A DNA stretch of 64,000 nucleotides from Desmonostoc muscorum LEGE 12446 (GCF_015207005.2 NZ_JADEXS020000001.1:2108001-2172000); one strand, 5' to 3'; counted from the stretch's first letter, positions 28,246-37,453 are shown. Translations and numbers: made by a program. Notes: generated by a model not told the origin, from the letters alone.

Positions 28246-30314
28246 AGCTGACTTCAATCAAGCTATGCAACTTTCGCTCCTTTTATGGTACGACACCAGA
28301 GATGATTCTGGCTGGGGGAGATGCTCAGAATACAACGATTATTCATGGCAATAATGGCTCAGGAAAAACCAGTTTACTCAATGCCTTTACGTGGGTATTA
28401 TATGAGAAATTTAGTGCGGCATTTGCATCTACAGAACAGTTAGTAAATAAAAGAGCGATCGCGGAAACTCAAAGAGGCCAAGCTGTAGAATGTTGGGTAG
28501 AGATTGGCTGGGAACATGAAGGTAAACGCTATCGAGTCAAACGCGCTTGTCGGGGTTACAAAAACGAAAGCGAATTTGAAGCTGGTAAAACTCAATTAAC
28601 CATGTGGGTAGGTGGGGACGATGGCAAATGGAATATACCAAATCAGCAACCAGACGATATAATTAATCAAATTTTACCTGCGACTTTACATCAATATTTT
28701 TTCTTTGACGGCGAACGAATTGAAGAAATAGTTCGTTCTGATAAAAAAGCTGAAATTGCCGAAGCGACAAAAATTTTCTTGGGTGTAGAAGTAATCAACC
28801 GTTCCATCAGACATTTAGGAGATGCTAAAAAAACTCTAGAAAATGAGTTAAAAGCTATTGGTGATTTGCAAACTAAGCAGTTGTTACGACAACAAGAAAA
28901 AATAGAACGAGAGCGTGAACGCATTACCAAACGCCAAATAGAAATTCAAGAAGAGTTAGAATATCAACAAACTTTTAAAAAAGAAACAAGTAGCCGTTTA
29001 CGAGAATTGAGTGCTGCTAAGGAATTACAAGAAAGATGGCAAAATTTAGAATCCCAGAAAGCAGCAAATCAAGAAGAATATAAAAAAACCAAGGAAACGC
29101 TGAAAAAAATTATTTCGGCGCGGGGTTATACAGTTTTACTGTCACAAACTACATCCCAGTTCCGAGAAATTATCAACGATTTGAAGCAGCGAGGCGAGTT
29201 AACATCGGGAATTTCGCGGGAATTTGTCAATGATTTACTCAATTCTCGACGCTGTATTTGTGGTGCCGAGTTACATGAAGGTAATCATTCTCATATAAAT
29301 GTGCAAACTTGGTTAGATAAAGCAGGTTCCTCTGCGGTGGAAGAAACTGCGATTCGCATGAGTGCCCAAGTAGATGAAATTGATAAGCAAGCCATAGGAT
29401 TTTGGGAAGAAGTTGATAGAGAACAAGCCAGGATTAATCAACTCAGGCAAACTATATCCCAAGTTGAAAACGATTTAGAGAATATTCAAGAACGGTTACG
29501 AAAAGATGCTAATGAAGAAATTAGCAGTTTACAAAAACGGTTAGATGAAATTGAAAGTAAAATTGACGAATTAAATCGAGAACAAGGTGCAAATCAGCAG
29601 CAAATTGCTCAACTCACTACTGAAATTGAAGGTTTGAATAAGCAAATCAGCAAACAAAAGCTGAATGAGGATAAGCAAACTTTAGCACAGCGACGGATTA
29701 ACGCTACTCAAGATGCCATCGAACGATTAACAGAAGTCCGAAATCGTCAAGAACAACAATTTCGCCTGCAATTAGAAAAGCGAGTACAAGAGATATTCAC
29801 AGAAATTTCTGTGACTCCATATATTCCTAAAATTAGCGATAAATATGAACTGACATTAGTAGAAAATACCACAGGTATGGAAGCGTTAGTTGCAGCTTCC
29901 ACTGGGGAAAACCAAATTCTCAGTTTATCCTTTATTGCCAGCATCATTGACAAAGTAAGGGAATGGAGTGAGAAGCGAAAAATGATGATGATTCCTGATA
30001 GTAGCACTTTTCCTATTGTGATGGATTCGCCTTTTGGTAGCTTGGATGCGAATTCGCGGCGACACATTGCTAAGACAATTCCTAAATTAGCGAATCAGTT
30101 GATAGTGTTAGTCACAAAAACTCAATGGCGGGGTGAAGTTGAAGAGGAAATAGCAGATAGAATTGGCAGAGAATATGTGCTTACTTACTATTCTTCTAAA
30201 CCTGATTGTGAGCAGGATTATATTCAGTTAGCTGGGGAAAGATATCCTTTGGTCAAACAAAGTCCCAACGAGTTTGAATATACTGAAATTATCGCAGTTG
30301 AACGTAATGTTTAA
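28242..30314 (+). CDS. DndD-like SMC/Rad50-type ATPase
   Basis: 690 residues. Walker A IHGNNGSGKTSLL at about 35-46; two long coiled-coil arms at about 185-310 and 365-500; a hinge with RRCICGAEL near 337, where the C-x-C resembles a zinc-hook apex; signature motif STGENQILSLSF near 553; Walker B FPIVMDSPFGSLD near 590. It resembles DndD and ABC-ATPases of DNA-sulfur systems but is distinct from the dndD at 37454. It probably bridges or loads on DNA in the restriction half of the island. It is translationally coupled to the 57-residue gene and followed 12 bp later by a Uma2 gene. Confidence 0.8.
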   Translation: MKLTSIKLCNFRSFYGTTPEMILAGGDAQNTTIIHGNNGSGKTSLLNAFTWVLYEKFSAAFASTEQLVNKRAIAETQRGQAVECWVEIGWEHEGKRYRVKRACRGYKNESEFEAGKTQLTMWVGGDDGKWNIPNQQPDDIINQILPATLHQYFFFDGERIEEIVRSDKKAEIAEATKIFLGVEVINRSIRHLGDAKKTLENELKAIGDLQTKQLLRQQEKIERERERITKRQIEIQEELEYQQTFKKETSSRLRELSAAKELQERWQNLESQKAANQEEYKKTKETLKKIISARGYTVLLSQTTSQFREIINDLKQRGELTSGISREFVNDLLNSRRCICGAELHEGNHSHINVQTWLDKAGSSAVEETAIRMSAQVDEIDKQAIGFWEEVDREQARINQLRQTISQVENDLENIQERLRKDANEEISSLQKRLDEIESKIDELNREQGANQQQIAQLTTEIEGLNKQISKQKLNEDKQTLAQRRINATQDAIERLTEVRNRQEQQFRLQLEKRVQEIFTEISVTPYIPKISDKYELTLVENTTGMEALVAASTGENQILSLSFIASIIDKVREWSEKRKMMMIPDSSTFPIVMDSPFGSLDANSRRHIAKTIPKLANQLIVLVTKTQWRGEVEEEIADRIGREYVLTYYSSKPDCEQDYIQLAGERYPLVKQSPNEFEYTEIIAVERNV

Positions 30315-30325
30315 AGGATGAAGTT

Positions 30326-30895
30326 ATGGTTGCAAATCCAGACAGAAAGTATATGACTCCTCAGGAATACCTGGAATGGGAAGAACAGCAAGATATTAAA
30401 TACGAATATATCAATGGTGAAGTCTTCGCCATGACTGGCGGTACTATTCCCCATACTACTATTGCCTTAAACTTAGCTTCGGCGTTAAAAAGTCACCTGC
30501 GAGGGAGTGGCTGTCGCGCCTTCATGGCAGATGCAAAAGTAGGAGTAACTGAGAACGGGCCGTTTCACTATCCAGATGTTGCAGTGAGTTGTGATGAACG
30601 AGACAAACAAGCGATTAAATTTATTCAGTATCCTTGTTTAATTGTCGAAGTTCTCTCCCCTAGTACAGAAGCTTACGACAGAGGTCGTAAATTTATTCAG
30701 TATCGCCGTATCCAGACTTTACAAGAATATGTCCTGATTGATGCTGAAAAGATTGGTTTAGATTGCTTCCGGCTAAATGATAGAGGGATTTGGGAGTTAC
30801 ATCCTTATGAACAGGGGGATGAAGTTCATTTAACTAGCGTTGATTTTCATTTTCCTATTTCTTTAGTTTATGAGGATGTGCAGTTTGTAATATAA
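30326..30895 (+). CDS. Uma2 family (DUF820) endonuclease-like protein 1
   Basis: 189 residues of the PD-(D/E)xK-fold Uma2 family, greatly amplified in Nostocales. Typical landmarks are TPQEYLEWEEQQDIKYEYINGEV cut at residue 11-33, ALKSHLRGSGCRAFMAD, YPDVAVSCDERD (active Asp near 93), LIVEVLSPSTEAYDRG (active Glu near 111), and the ending RGRKFIQYRRIQTLQEYVLID. A good AAGGA site lies 8 nt before the ATG. It is probably co-transcribed with the SMC ATPase. The function of the family is mostly unproven. Confidence 0.85.
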   Translation: MVANPDRKYMTPQEYLEWEEQQDIKYEYINGEVFAMTGGTIPHTTIALNLASALKSHLRGSGCRAFMADAKVGVTENGPFHYPDVAVSCDERDKQAIKFIQYPCLIVEVLSPSTEAYDRGRKFIQYRRIQTLQEYVLIDAEKIGLDCFRLNDRGIWELHPYEQGDEVHLTSVDFHFPISLVYEDVQFVI

Positions 30896-30901
30896 GTTTT
30901 G

Positions 30902-30968
30902 GAGAGACGTAGACGCGTAGCGGCTTGCCGCAGGCTACCGCAGAGGCGCAGAGGACGCAGAGAGAAGA
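30902..30968. repeat. GC-rich CGCAGAGG-type dispersed repeat between the two Uma2 genes
   Basis: GTAGCGGCTTGCCGCAGGCTAC forms a dyad followed by GCAGAGGCGCAGAGGACGCAG-type units, a pattern scattered through Nostocales genomes. Confidence 0.5.
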
Positions 30969-31010
30969 TTGTTGAATTGAGATTATCGCTAATTAATTAG
31001 AAGATATTTT

Positions 31011-31562
31011 ATGAGTATTAAAACTGAAGCAACTATTGAAGATTTGTACCATTTACCTGACAATTGTAAAGCAGAGATTGTCAATGGAAAATTGGTGCTG
31101 ATGTCTCCAACTGGATTTTTACCAGGACGTGCAGGCGGTGAAATTTATGCAAGTCTACGGGATTATGAACGTCTGAGAAAAAGTGGTTATGCTTTGCCTG
31201 ATAATGTCGGTTTCATTGTCAATCTCCCTAACCGCCGTTCTTTAAGTCCTGATGCTGCGTTTTATACTGGCAAACCTACAGGCGGAAAGTTTCTTAATGG
31301 TGCGCCTGTGTTCGCTGCTGAGGTGCGAAGTGAAAATGATTACGGTGATAAGGCTGAGAAAGATATGGCTAGTAAACGCCGTGATTATTTTGCGGCTGGT
31401 ACGTTGGTAGTTTGGGACGTAGATGTACTTAAAGAGGAAGTTATTAGAGTATATCGTGCTAGTAATCCTGAAGAACCCCAGGTTTATCGCCGTGGTGAGG
31501 TGGCTGGAGCTGAACCTGCACTGCCAGGATGGACTATGTTAGTGGATAATTTGTTTGTTTAG
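31011..31562 (+). CDS. Uma2 family (DUF820) endonuclease-like protein 2
   Basis: 183 residues. EDLYHLPDNCKAEIVNGKLV near the N-terminus, LSPDAAFYTG near 78 and FAAEVRSENDYGDKAEKDMA near 100-119 give the Asp and Glu/Lys-bearing strands of the Uma2 fold. It diverges strongly from the neighbour at 30326, so this is not a recent duplication. Same strand, 115 bp downstream. Confidence 0.82.
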   Translation: MSIKTEATIEDLYHLPDNCKAEIVNGKLVLMSPTGFLPGRAGGEIYASLRDYERLRKSGYALPDNVGFIVNLPNRRSLSPDAAFYTGKPTGGKFLNGAPVFAAEVRSENDYGDKAEKDMASKRRDYFAAGTLVVWDVDVLKEEVIRVYRASNPEEPQVYRRGEVAGAEPALPGWTMLVDNLFV

Positions 31563-31676
31563 CGATCGCCTTTATATTAGTATAAAATAATTCAACTAAA
31601 GGTGCGTAGGCGTAGCCAGCCGTAGGCATCATTTTTGGGTTTAGGTTAAAATAGCAACACAGTATATATAAAAACA

Positions 31677-32138
31677 ATGGCTGCAAATAGAATCAGGGTT
31701 GCTAAAGATAAGGCTGAGTTGGTGAAATCTTTAGTCGCATCAAAAGACACAACTGGGCCTTTTCAGACTTATGTAGAAGTTATGGTGTTTGCAGCAGCAT
31801 TGGGCGTTAAATATAAAAAACGCGTTCCTTTAGACGTAATTTCTAAAGATTTATCCCCACTGCGACAAGATTATTTTACTAGCAGCTTCACTCTATTAAT
31901 TAATTTGTTGGCTATCACCGAAACAGAAAACATTAAGATTATAGGTGATGATAATGTAGCTGACGAGCAACGTATTCATATTTTTGAAGAGTATGCTAAT
32001 GCGGGTTTAGAAATTATACAAAATGAACTGCGTGGAGCAGTAGACTATTCAGAGCGACTTTTATTGATTCTTAGTTATGAGAGAACGAATACGGAGCAAC
32101 AAGATGAGGAATTTGATCTAAGCAAATTCCTCTCTTGA
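31677..32138 (+). CDS. Dnd system-associated protein 4
   Basis: 153 residues, all-helical in appearance. NRIRVAKDKAELVKSLV at the start, TGPFQTYVEVMVFAAALG near 27-44 and the closing SYERTNTEQQDEEFDLSKFL fit the small proteins found beside dnd genes and named dnd-associated protein 4. Its biochemical role is unknown. It is the last plus-strand gene before the two minus-strand DGQHR genes, converging with them at 32138/32168. Confidence 0.75.
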   Translation: MAANRIRVAKDKAELVKSLVASKDTTGPFQTYVEVMVFAAALGVKYKKRVPLDVISKDLSPLRQDYFTSSFTLLINLLAITETENIKIIGDDNVADEQRIHIFEEYANAGLEIIQNELRGAVDYSERLLLILSYERTNTEQQDEEFDLSKFLS

Positions 32139-32167
32139 TTTTTAAGTAATACTTAAAAGCAATAATT

Positions 32168-33358
32168 TTACATCCAGCCTAGTGCAATCTTTACTATTTT
32201 GACTGCATCTGTTACTGCACTAGCAGCAGCAGATATTTTATAAGGCTTGTCTGGATTTTGAGGTTTGGGATCTATTCTAATTACATTATCCTTCCAAAGT
32301 TGGTTTTCTCTTGACCAATCTAGCTGTGCTAGTTGTAAAATCTTTTCTTCGTTAAAAGAATTGTTTTCTGGCTCGTATATGTAGTGCAATAAACGCCCTA
32401 AAACTTCCAGCCCCACGCTTACACCTAGAAGACATTCTTCTTTAAATGCAGCTACTTCATCTATTGTTAGTTCTTCAACAGTTGTATCAGAAATATACTC
32501 AGTATTACTGCATTCCGAAAAAAATCTATTAAGACAAATAACCAAAGCATCAGATGCTTGATAAACATCATAATCTCGAAGCTGATTACTTGGATCGTTA
32601 GTAAAAACGCAACTTACAAACCTAGCTATAAAATTAGTTGTGTAAATCAGCTTTTGTTTAGTAGTAGGACTTAATTTAATCTTCTCTGTCTTACCCTGAA
32701 ACATTGGCACTCGTTTTATTAATTCTTTAGTAATGCCAACTCGACCAGAGAACTCGCCAAATGATAATAACAATGATTTATCTAATTGTTTTGTTTGAGC
32801 CATATCTCTGAAATCTGCCTGACACTGCTGAAAATCACCCTCCAAAACTAGAGTAATTGCAAAATCATCATCACTGATTAAGTGGCTTTCAGTACTTTCT
32901 ATCAATTCGTGAATTGCACGTTTACGATGTTGTCCATCAGTGATGTCTAACTTGACTCCACGACGAATAACAACCAGACAAATACCCCTACCCAGTTCAA
33001 GAATTGTTATGTCTTTTGGAGCTACATTAGCAGTCAAAGTTCCTACAATCCAAGGTTTTTCTTTTCGAGAACGGTCAACAATATATTTTTTAATTTCATC
33101 AGCATGACCTTTAACCTCTGGGCGATTTTTACCAGAATCAGGATCATTCCCAGTGGATGGTTTGGCTTGCAGAAGACCAGAAAAGTCACTAGCTGGAACA
33201 TTAATTTGCAGCATAGTACGCTTTCCCTGCCTAAAAATAAGTCCTGGATAGCAGCGATCGCGATGATATTGTGAGAAGAATGGCTCAATAAAGGAGCTAA
33301 ACTGAGCTTTTATCTGAGGAGAAATGCTATTATTGTCGTCCTCAATCGGTTGAGCCAT
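32168..33358 (-). CDS. DGQHR-domain protein (DndB paralogue)
   Basis: 396 residues. The defining DITDGQHRKRAIHEL motif is near residue 139, in the ParB/sulfiredoxin-like fold also used by DndB. Surrounding conserved parts are IVGTLTANVAP and ICLVVIRRG before it and AITLVLEG after it. It is shorter than DndB proper and dissimilar outside the core. It lies 104 bp downstream of the larger DGQHR gene and probably shares its transcript. DndB-type proteins bind DNA and repress or tune dnd transcription and modification frequency. Confidence 0.8.
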   Translation of the reverse strand: MAQPIEDDNNSISPQIKAQFSSFIEPFFSQYHRDRCYPGLIFRQGKRTMLQINVPASDFSGLLQAKPSTGNDPDSGKNRPEVKGHADEIKKYIVDRSRKEKPWIVGTLTANVAPKDITILELGRGICLVVIRRGVKLDITDGQHRKRAIHELIESTESHLISDDDFAITLVLEGDFQQCQADFRDMAQTKQLDKSLLLSFGEFSGRVGITKELIKRVPMFQGKTEKIKLSPTTKQKLIYTTNFIARFVSCVFTNDPSNQLRDYDVYQASDALVICLNRFFSECSNTEYISDTTVEELTIDEVAAFKEECLLGVSVGLEVLGRLLHYIYEPENNSFNEEKILQLAQLDWSRENQLWKDNVIRIDPKPQNPDKPYKISAAASAVTDAVKIVKIALGWM

Positions 33359-33462
33359 ATAAATACCTAATATAAATTAGTAGATGTTAGCAAACATCAT
33401 ATGCAACCCTTGTAAAAGATAGCATCAGTAAAAACAACAGTGCAAAATACTACTTAATTTTG

Positions 33463-35064
33463 CTAGTTCAATATATGTGGAAGCCCTACAGCTTTTGGAT
33501 CAACAAACTTGCCATCAAAACCTATAGTTTTATCTTCCATAGTCCTAGCATCCGCCAAAGCCTTACGAAGTTCAGCACGTTCCATCTGTTCCTGAATTCC
33601 ACCCAGGATATAAACCAATAACTTCGCCGCCAAATCTCGTCCCGCAACCTGCACCCGCTTTTTATTTGGGTCATACAAAACCCCATACCAGAGAGATTGG
33701 GGATACTCCATACCACTAAAACCGCCTTGCTGGTCAAACTTCCGCAGCTTCTTAAAAATATCTACCAGTGTGAAACCTTTTTTAAATACTAAAATTCCCA
33801 ACGCTTGCGCTAATGCAACTTGAGCAACTGGACGAAAAAGCATATTTCCTTCACCTCCATCCTTCTCAAAGCTGAACCGCCGCAAAGCTGGTGTATCCTC
33901 ATGTTCCAAAATTTTATAACTGGGAAGATTTGCCAAAGAATCAAATAGCTTTCTGAATTCTTCAATCCCTTGCTCAAGTTCTTCATCCTCTGGACGCATA
34001 GGAATTAGACCTTTCTCCAAGGGTTTCCAATGAGGAAACTTTTGACTCAAATATCGCTCAGACATGTCTTGCAGAGCTTGTAATGTCGTCAAAACTGTAG
34101 AATTGGAAGCCACTGTTGCACTATTCCAATTAACACGGGGATTGCGCTCTTGTCGTTGTTCTAATAATGGATGTGTAACTGCGATTTTTCTAGCAACGAT
34201 CGCAAAACCATCATCTTCATTCAACTGTGTTAGCTGACCTTTAGTCAACGGTGCAGCCATCAAGTTGACATGAACAAAAATCGATCTCACCCTCCGCCGT
34301 GCCTCGGTGCGAGTTTCCCCAGCCGCTACCGCACAGATGAACTCAATACCAATTTTTTCCTTGGGTAAATTTTGTAAGTAAGCAAGGTCTACTTGGTATT
34401 TTTGTATCAAATCATTGACTGTAATAAAACTGTCATCAGCAGCTTTATCTTTTTTATAGCGTTGGAGTTTACGAGTTTTAATTAACTCCATCAACCCCTG
34501 TACACCCATTAATCGATGTTGACCATCTAGTGCATAAATGGTTACATCATCTTCAGAAATATTTAGCAGACCTACTTTAGCGTCTTTATCTAAGGGGATG
34601 AAATCAGTGGTAGACTTGGTGGCGCGTCCTTCACTATCCCACTCAGCAGCTTTGGGATTATCCACCCACGGTTGATTAATTACAACCAACACCGGTGGAA
34701 ACTTGTGATTGTGTCGAGCCGCTAAATACTGCACTAGCGGTGCTTGACGTGACCAATCAAGGGGACGCTGCTGAATTTCATCAATACTATCCGCGTCAAT
34801 CTCGATATTCTCTGTCTCTGGATTGTATTTTTTTTGAAACAGAGGTAAGCCAGACGCGAAGTGAACACGACCTGCAAACCATTCCAATGTAACAGAGCTA
34901 ACATAAGCCTCAGTACCACCCATCTCGGTTTTTTGAACGAGAATTTGATCCTTTTTACCTAAAAACTTCTCCAGCAGTAAAGCGAGTACCTGTTTTTCCT
35001 TGTTTTCTCGTTCCAGATACTCTCTAGCGATGTCAGCGGTTGGGTCAGATGTACTATCTTTCAT
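33463..35064 (-). CDS. dndB: DNA sulfur modification protein DndB (DGQHR domain)
   Basis: 533 residues. The DGQHR core is in IYALDGQHRLMGVQGL near residue 179. RRVRSIFVHVNLMAAPLTKG near 260 and the conserved TQLNEDDGFAIVARKI near 284 follow, as in large DndB-like proteins. In studied systems DndB represses the dnd operon and influences which GAAC/GTTC-type sites are modified. It is divergent from dndC with 186 bp between, a natural place for autoregulation. The name dndB is by position and motif; the neighbouring DGQHR gene could also claim it. Confidence 0.8.
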   Translation of the reverse strand: MKDSTSDPTADIAREYLERENKEKQVLALLLEKFLGKKDQILVQKTEMGGTEAYVSSVTLEWFAGRVHFASGLPLFQKKYNPETENIEIDADSIDEIQQRPLDWSRQAPLVQYLAARHNHKFPPVLVVINQPWVDNPKAAEWDSEGRATKSTTDFIPLDKDAKVGLLNISEDDVTIYALDGQHRLMGVQGLMELIKTRKLQRYKKDKAADDSFITVNDLIQKYQVDLAYLQNLPKEKIGIEFICAVAAGETRTEARRRVRSIFVHVNLMAAPLTKGQLTQLNEDDGFAIVARKIAVTHPLLEQRQERNPRVNWNSATVASNSTVLTTLQALQDMSERYLSQKFPHWKPLEKGLIPMRPEDEELEQGIEEFRKLFDSLANLPSYKILEHEDTPALRRFSFEKDGGEGNMLFRPVAQVALAQALGILVFKKGFTLVDIFKKLRKFDQQGGFSGMEYPQSLWYGVLYDPNKKRVQVAGRDLAAKLLVYILGGIQEQMERAELRKALADARTMEDKTIGFDGKFVDPKAVGLPHILN

Positions 35065-35130
35065 GTTAATTTTTAAAAACGAAGTAGTAATATGTAGTTT
35101 GATTGTCCAAAAAATTGAGTATTAGTAATA

Positions 35131-35146
35131 AAGTTTTTAAAAACTT
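35131..35146. promoter_or_regulatory. 16-bp palindrome in the dndB-dndC divergent promoter region
   Basis: AAGTTTTTAAAAACTT is a perfect palindrome. Its core TTTTTAAAAAC occurs again at 35070-35080, 64 bp away, close to the dndB start. Two related sites in a divergent region suggest an operator pair, possibly for DndB; the A/T-rich composition makes chance similarity possible. Confidence 0.35.
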
Positions 35147-35172
35147 TTTTCTAACGCGAGTATATACGTTGC

Positions 35173-35198
35173 GCCTGTGTAGCCGATAATTCCATGCA
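35173..35198 (+). repeat. Degenerate REP relic upstream of dndC
   Basis: GCCTGTGTAGCCG followed by ATAATTCCAT matches the right-end REP of the transposase element at 37391-37423, except that CG is lost and the 3' hairpin arm has changed. It suggests an earlier insertion of the same element family beside dndC. Confidence 0.5.
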
Positions 35199-35250
35199 CT
35201 TAGATGGAAGAAATGAAGTTACACCCATGTTTTCAGAGAGAGAGGGAGAA

Positions 35251-36870
35251 ATGACTACAGCACAACAAGCAGAAAATAAAGGTCAGCAAACACGTACTGT
35301 AGCAGAGTTAGTGGACTACATCCAAGCTCTCAACACTGAAATTCAAGAACTGTATTGTTTAGATGAGATACCTTGGGTTTTAGGCGTGTCTTGGGGAAAA
35401 GATTCTAGTACAGTATTGCAGCTTGTATGGAATGCGATCGCTGCTCTTCCTCCAGAAAAAAGAAGTAAGACTATTCATGTTATTACAACAGATACTCAGG
35501 TAGAAAATCCTGTAGTGTCTACTTGGGTTCGCAAATCCTTACAGAATCTTAAGGTAGCTGCTAAAAAATATGGGATGCCAATTGAACCACATTTACTACA
35601 ACCAGTAATTGAAGACACATTTTGGGTAAATCTTATTGGTAAGGGATATCCAGCACCCCGTAACCAGTTTCGCTGGTGTACACCACGCTTAAAAATTAAT
35701 CCTGCCAATCAATTCATTCGTGAAATAGTTAGAGCTAACGGTGAAACAATTCTTGTATTGGGGACTCGCAAGGCGGAGAGTTCCAAACGGGCTGCAACAA
35801 TGAAAAAGCATCAGGCTGATAGAGTACGAGATCATCTGAGTCCTAATGCCAGTTTACCCAACTCCTTAATCTATACCCCCATTGAAGATTGGAGTAATAA
35901 CGATGTCTGGATATACCTTAATCAGTATGAGAATCCTTGGGGACAAAACAATAAAGAATTATTCACTATGTACCGAGGTGCTACAGCAGATAATGAATGC
36001 CCACTAGTTGTTGATACTTCTACTCCTAGCTGTGGTGATTCCCGATTTGGCTGCTGGGTTTGTACACTAGTGAATAAGGATAAATCAATGGAGGCGATGA
36101 TCCAAAATGATGAAGAAAAAGAATGGATGCAGCCTCTATTAGATATTAGGAATGAACTAGATATTCAAGATGATCGAGACAAGAGAGACTTTAGAAGAAT
36201 TTGGGGAGATGTCCAACTATTTGAACGCAATAAAAACGGGGAAATTTCTGTAGAACCAATTCCTGGCCCTTATACTAAATATTGGCGGGAGCATTGGCTC
36301 AGACGATTATTAGAAGCGCAAACAAAAATCCGTCATACAGCGCCAGAAAATATGCGCGATATCACCTTAATAACTGTAGAAGAAATGAGCGAAATTCGGC
36401 GCATTTGGCTAGAAGAAAAACACGAATTTGATGATAGCTTACCTCGTATTTATCAAGAAGTAACTGGCGAAGAATTTCAAGATCCCCGTCCTGGTGCTGA
36501 CTATAGCCTACTAGGTCGTGATGAATGGATAGTATTAGAAGAAATCTGTGAAGGTGACGCGATGCAATTGGAACTCATGGCGAAATTGTTAGATACAGAA
36601 CGCCAGTATCGCAAAAAGACTCGTCGCGTGGGAATATATGAAGCTCTAGAAAAATGTTTTAATACAAGTTCTCGTTCCCCAGAAGAAGCGATTAAGAATG
36701 CTCGTTTGAAACGCGAATTAAGCGAAGCAGTTAGTCAAGGTGATGTTGCAAAGGTCAAGCAGATGACTTTGGGTGATGTTGCCGCAATGAATGAGGTAAA
36801 TGAAGCGAAAAGTGATGAACAGTTAACTTGGGGAAGTATGAAATTTAAAAAGAAAGATTCAGAAGAATAG
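35251..36870 (+). CDS. dndC: DNA phosphorothioation sulfurtransferase DndC
   Basis: 539 residues. PP-loop ATPase/PAPS-reductase-like protein that activates the DNA backbone for sulfur insertion. The PP-loop reads GVSWGKDSSTVL near residue 45 (usually SGGKDS). The iron-sulfur region has four cysteines in CPLVVDTSTPSC ... FGCWVCT between about 249 and 271, and QFRWCTPRLKINPA near 140 is conserved. The ATG at 35251 is preferred (GAGGGAGA just before it); two upstream in-frame ATGs lie partly in a REP relic. A mobile element begins 2 bp after the stop codon. Confidence 0.93.
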   Translation: MTTAQQAENKGQQTRTVAELVDYIQALNTEIQELYCLDEIPWVLGVSWGKDSSTVLQLVWNAIAALPPEKRSKTIHVITTDTQVENPVVSTWVRKSLQNLKVAAKKYGMPIEPHLLQPVIEDTFWVNLIGKGYPAPRNQFRWCTPRLKINPANQFIREIVRANGETILVLGTRKAESSKRAATMKKHQADRVRDHLSPNASLPNSLIYTPIEDWSNNDVWIYLNQYENPWGQNNKELFTMYRGATADNECPLVVDTSTPSCGDSRFGCWVCTLVNKDKSMEAMIQNDEEKEWMQPLLDIRNELDIQDDRDKRDFRRIWGDVQLFERNKNGEISVEPIPGPYTKYWREHWLRRLLEAQTKIRHTAPENMRDITLITVEEMSEIRRIWLEEKHEFDDSLPRIYQEVTGEEFQDPRPGADYSLLGRDEWIVLEEICEGDAMQLELMAKLLDTERQYRKKTRRVGIYEALEKCFNTSSRSPEEAIKNARLKRELSEAVSQGDVAKVKQMTLGDVAAMNEVNEAKSDEQLTWGSMKFKKKDSEE

Positions 36871-36871
36871 A

Positions 36872-37423
36872 ATACCGGGCGAATGGAATTCGCTGCTACA
36901 CAGACGAAACCCACCTTCGTGGGTTGAAGAAAAATGAGAGCAAGTTTTACGCAATTGTATTTACATTATGTTTGGGCGACGTGGGATAGATTGCCCCTAA
37001 TTACGCTTGATATTCAGAAGTTAGTTTATGCAGCGATCGTTCAGGAATGTGAACAATTAAAATGTACCGTAATTGCAATTGGTGGTGTTGAAGATCATGT
37101 CCATCTGCTAACAGGTTTTCCGTCAACCATCAGTGTCTCTGAATTGGTTAAACAAATTAAGGGAAGTTCTTCCCATTTCATCACTCACGAAATCAAGCCA
37201 GGTGAGTTTTTTAAATGGCAAGGTAGCTATGGAGCTTTTACAGTTAGTTATGATGCCATTGATAATATAGCCAATTACATCAGAAACCAAGCTATCCACC
37301 ATAGCCAAAAATCAATCATTCCTATCTGGGAACTAACTCCCAAGTAACCTAAGAACTATGAATTTATTTAGTCCGCGGAGGCGGACTTTGCCTGTGTAGC
37401 CGCGAATTCCATTCGCCCGGTAT
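36872..37423 (+). mobile_element. REP-associated transposase element between dndC and dndD
   Basis: 552 bp bounded by 32-bp inverted repeats with one mismatch (36872-36903 and 37392-37423). Each end, read inward from the coding strand of the right copy, is GTAG followed by a GCGAA/TTCGC hairpin: the architecture of REP sequences. Inside lie two more hairpins, AACCCAC/GTGGGTT (36908-36925) and AGTCCGC/GCGGACT (37370-37387), and the transposase gene. Confidence 0.8.
36934..37347 (+). CDS. REP-associated tyrosine (HUH) transposase, IS200/IS605-like
   Basis: 137 residues, intact. The HUH metal motif is VEDHVHLL near residue 50. The catalytic Tyr is probably in NIANYIRNQAIHH near 115. YLHYVWATWDRLPL at the start is typical of Y1 transposases. 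No TnpB or other accessory gene is present. Bracketing by inverted REPs and the single-gene form point to a RAYT (COG1943) domesticated or REP-mobilising type instead of a classic IS200. Confidence 0.88.
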   Translation: MRASFTQLYLHYVWATWDRLPLITLDIQKLVYAAIVQECEQLKCTVIAIGGVEDHVHLLTGFPSTISVSELVKQIKGSSSHFITHEIKPGEFFKWQGSYGAFTVSYDAIDNIANYIRNQAIHHSQKSIIPIWELTPK

Positions 37424-37453
37424 TTCTAGATATTTAATAATCTTAAAAAATCA

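Noticed and set aside
35161..35250. Upstream start for dndC at 35194
   Set aside because: It would begin inside a REP relic, and the purine-rich GAGGGAGA stands directly before the ATG at 35251.
36934..37347. Toxin or reverse-transcriptase activity for the gene between dndC and dndD
   Set aside because: The HUH motif, Tyr region and REP-type ends identify it as a Y1 transposase.
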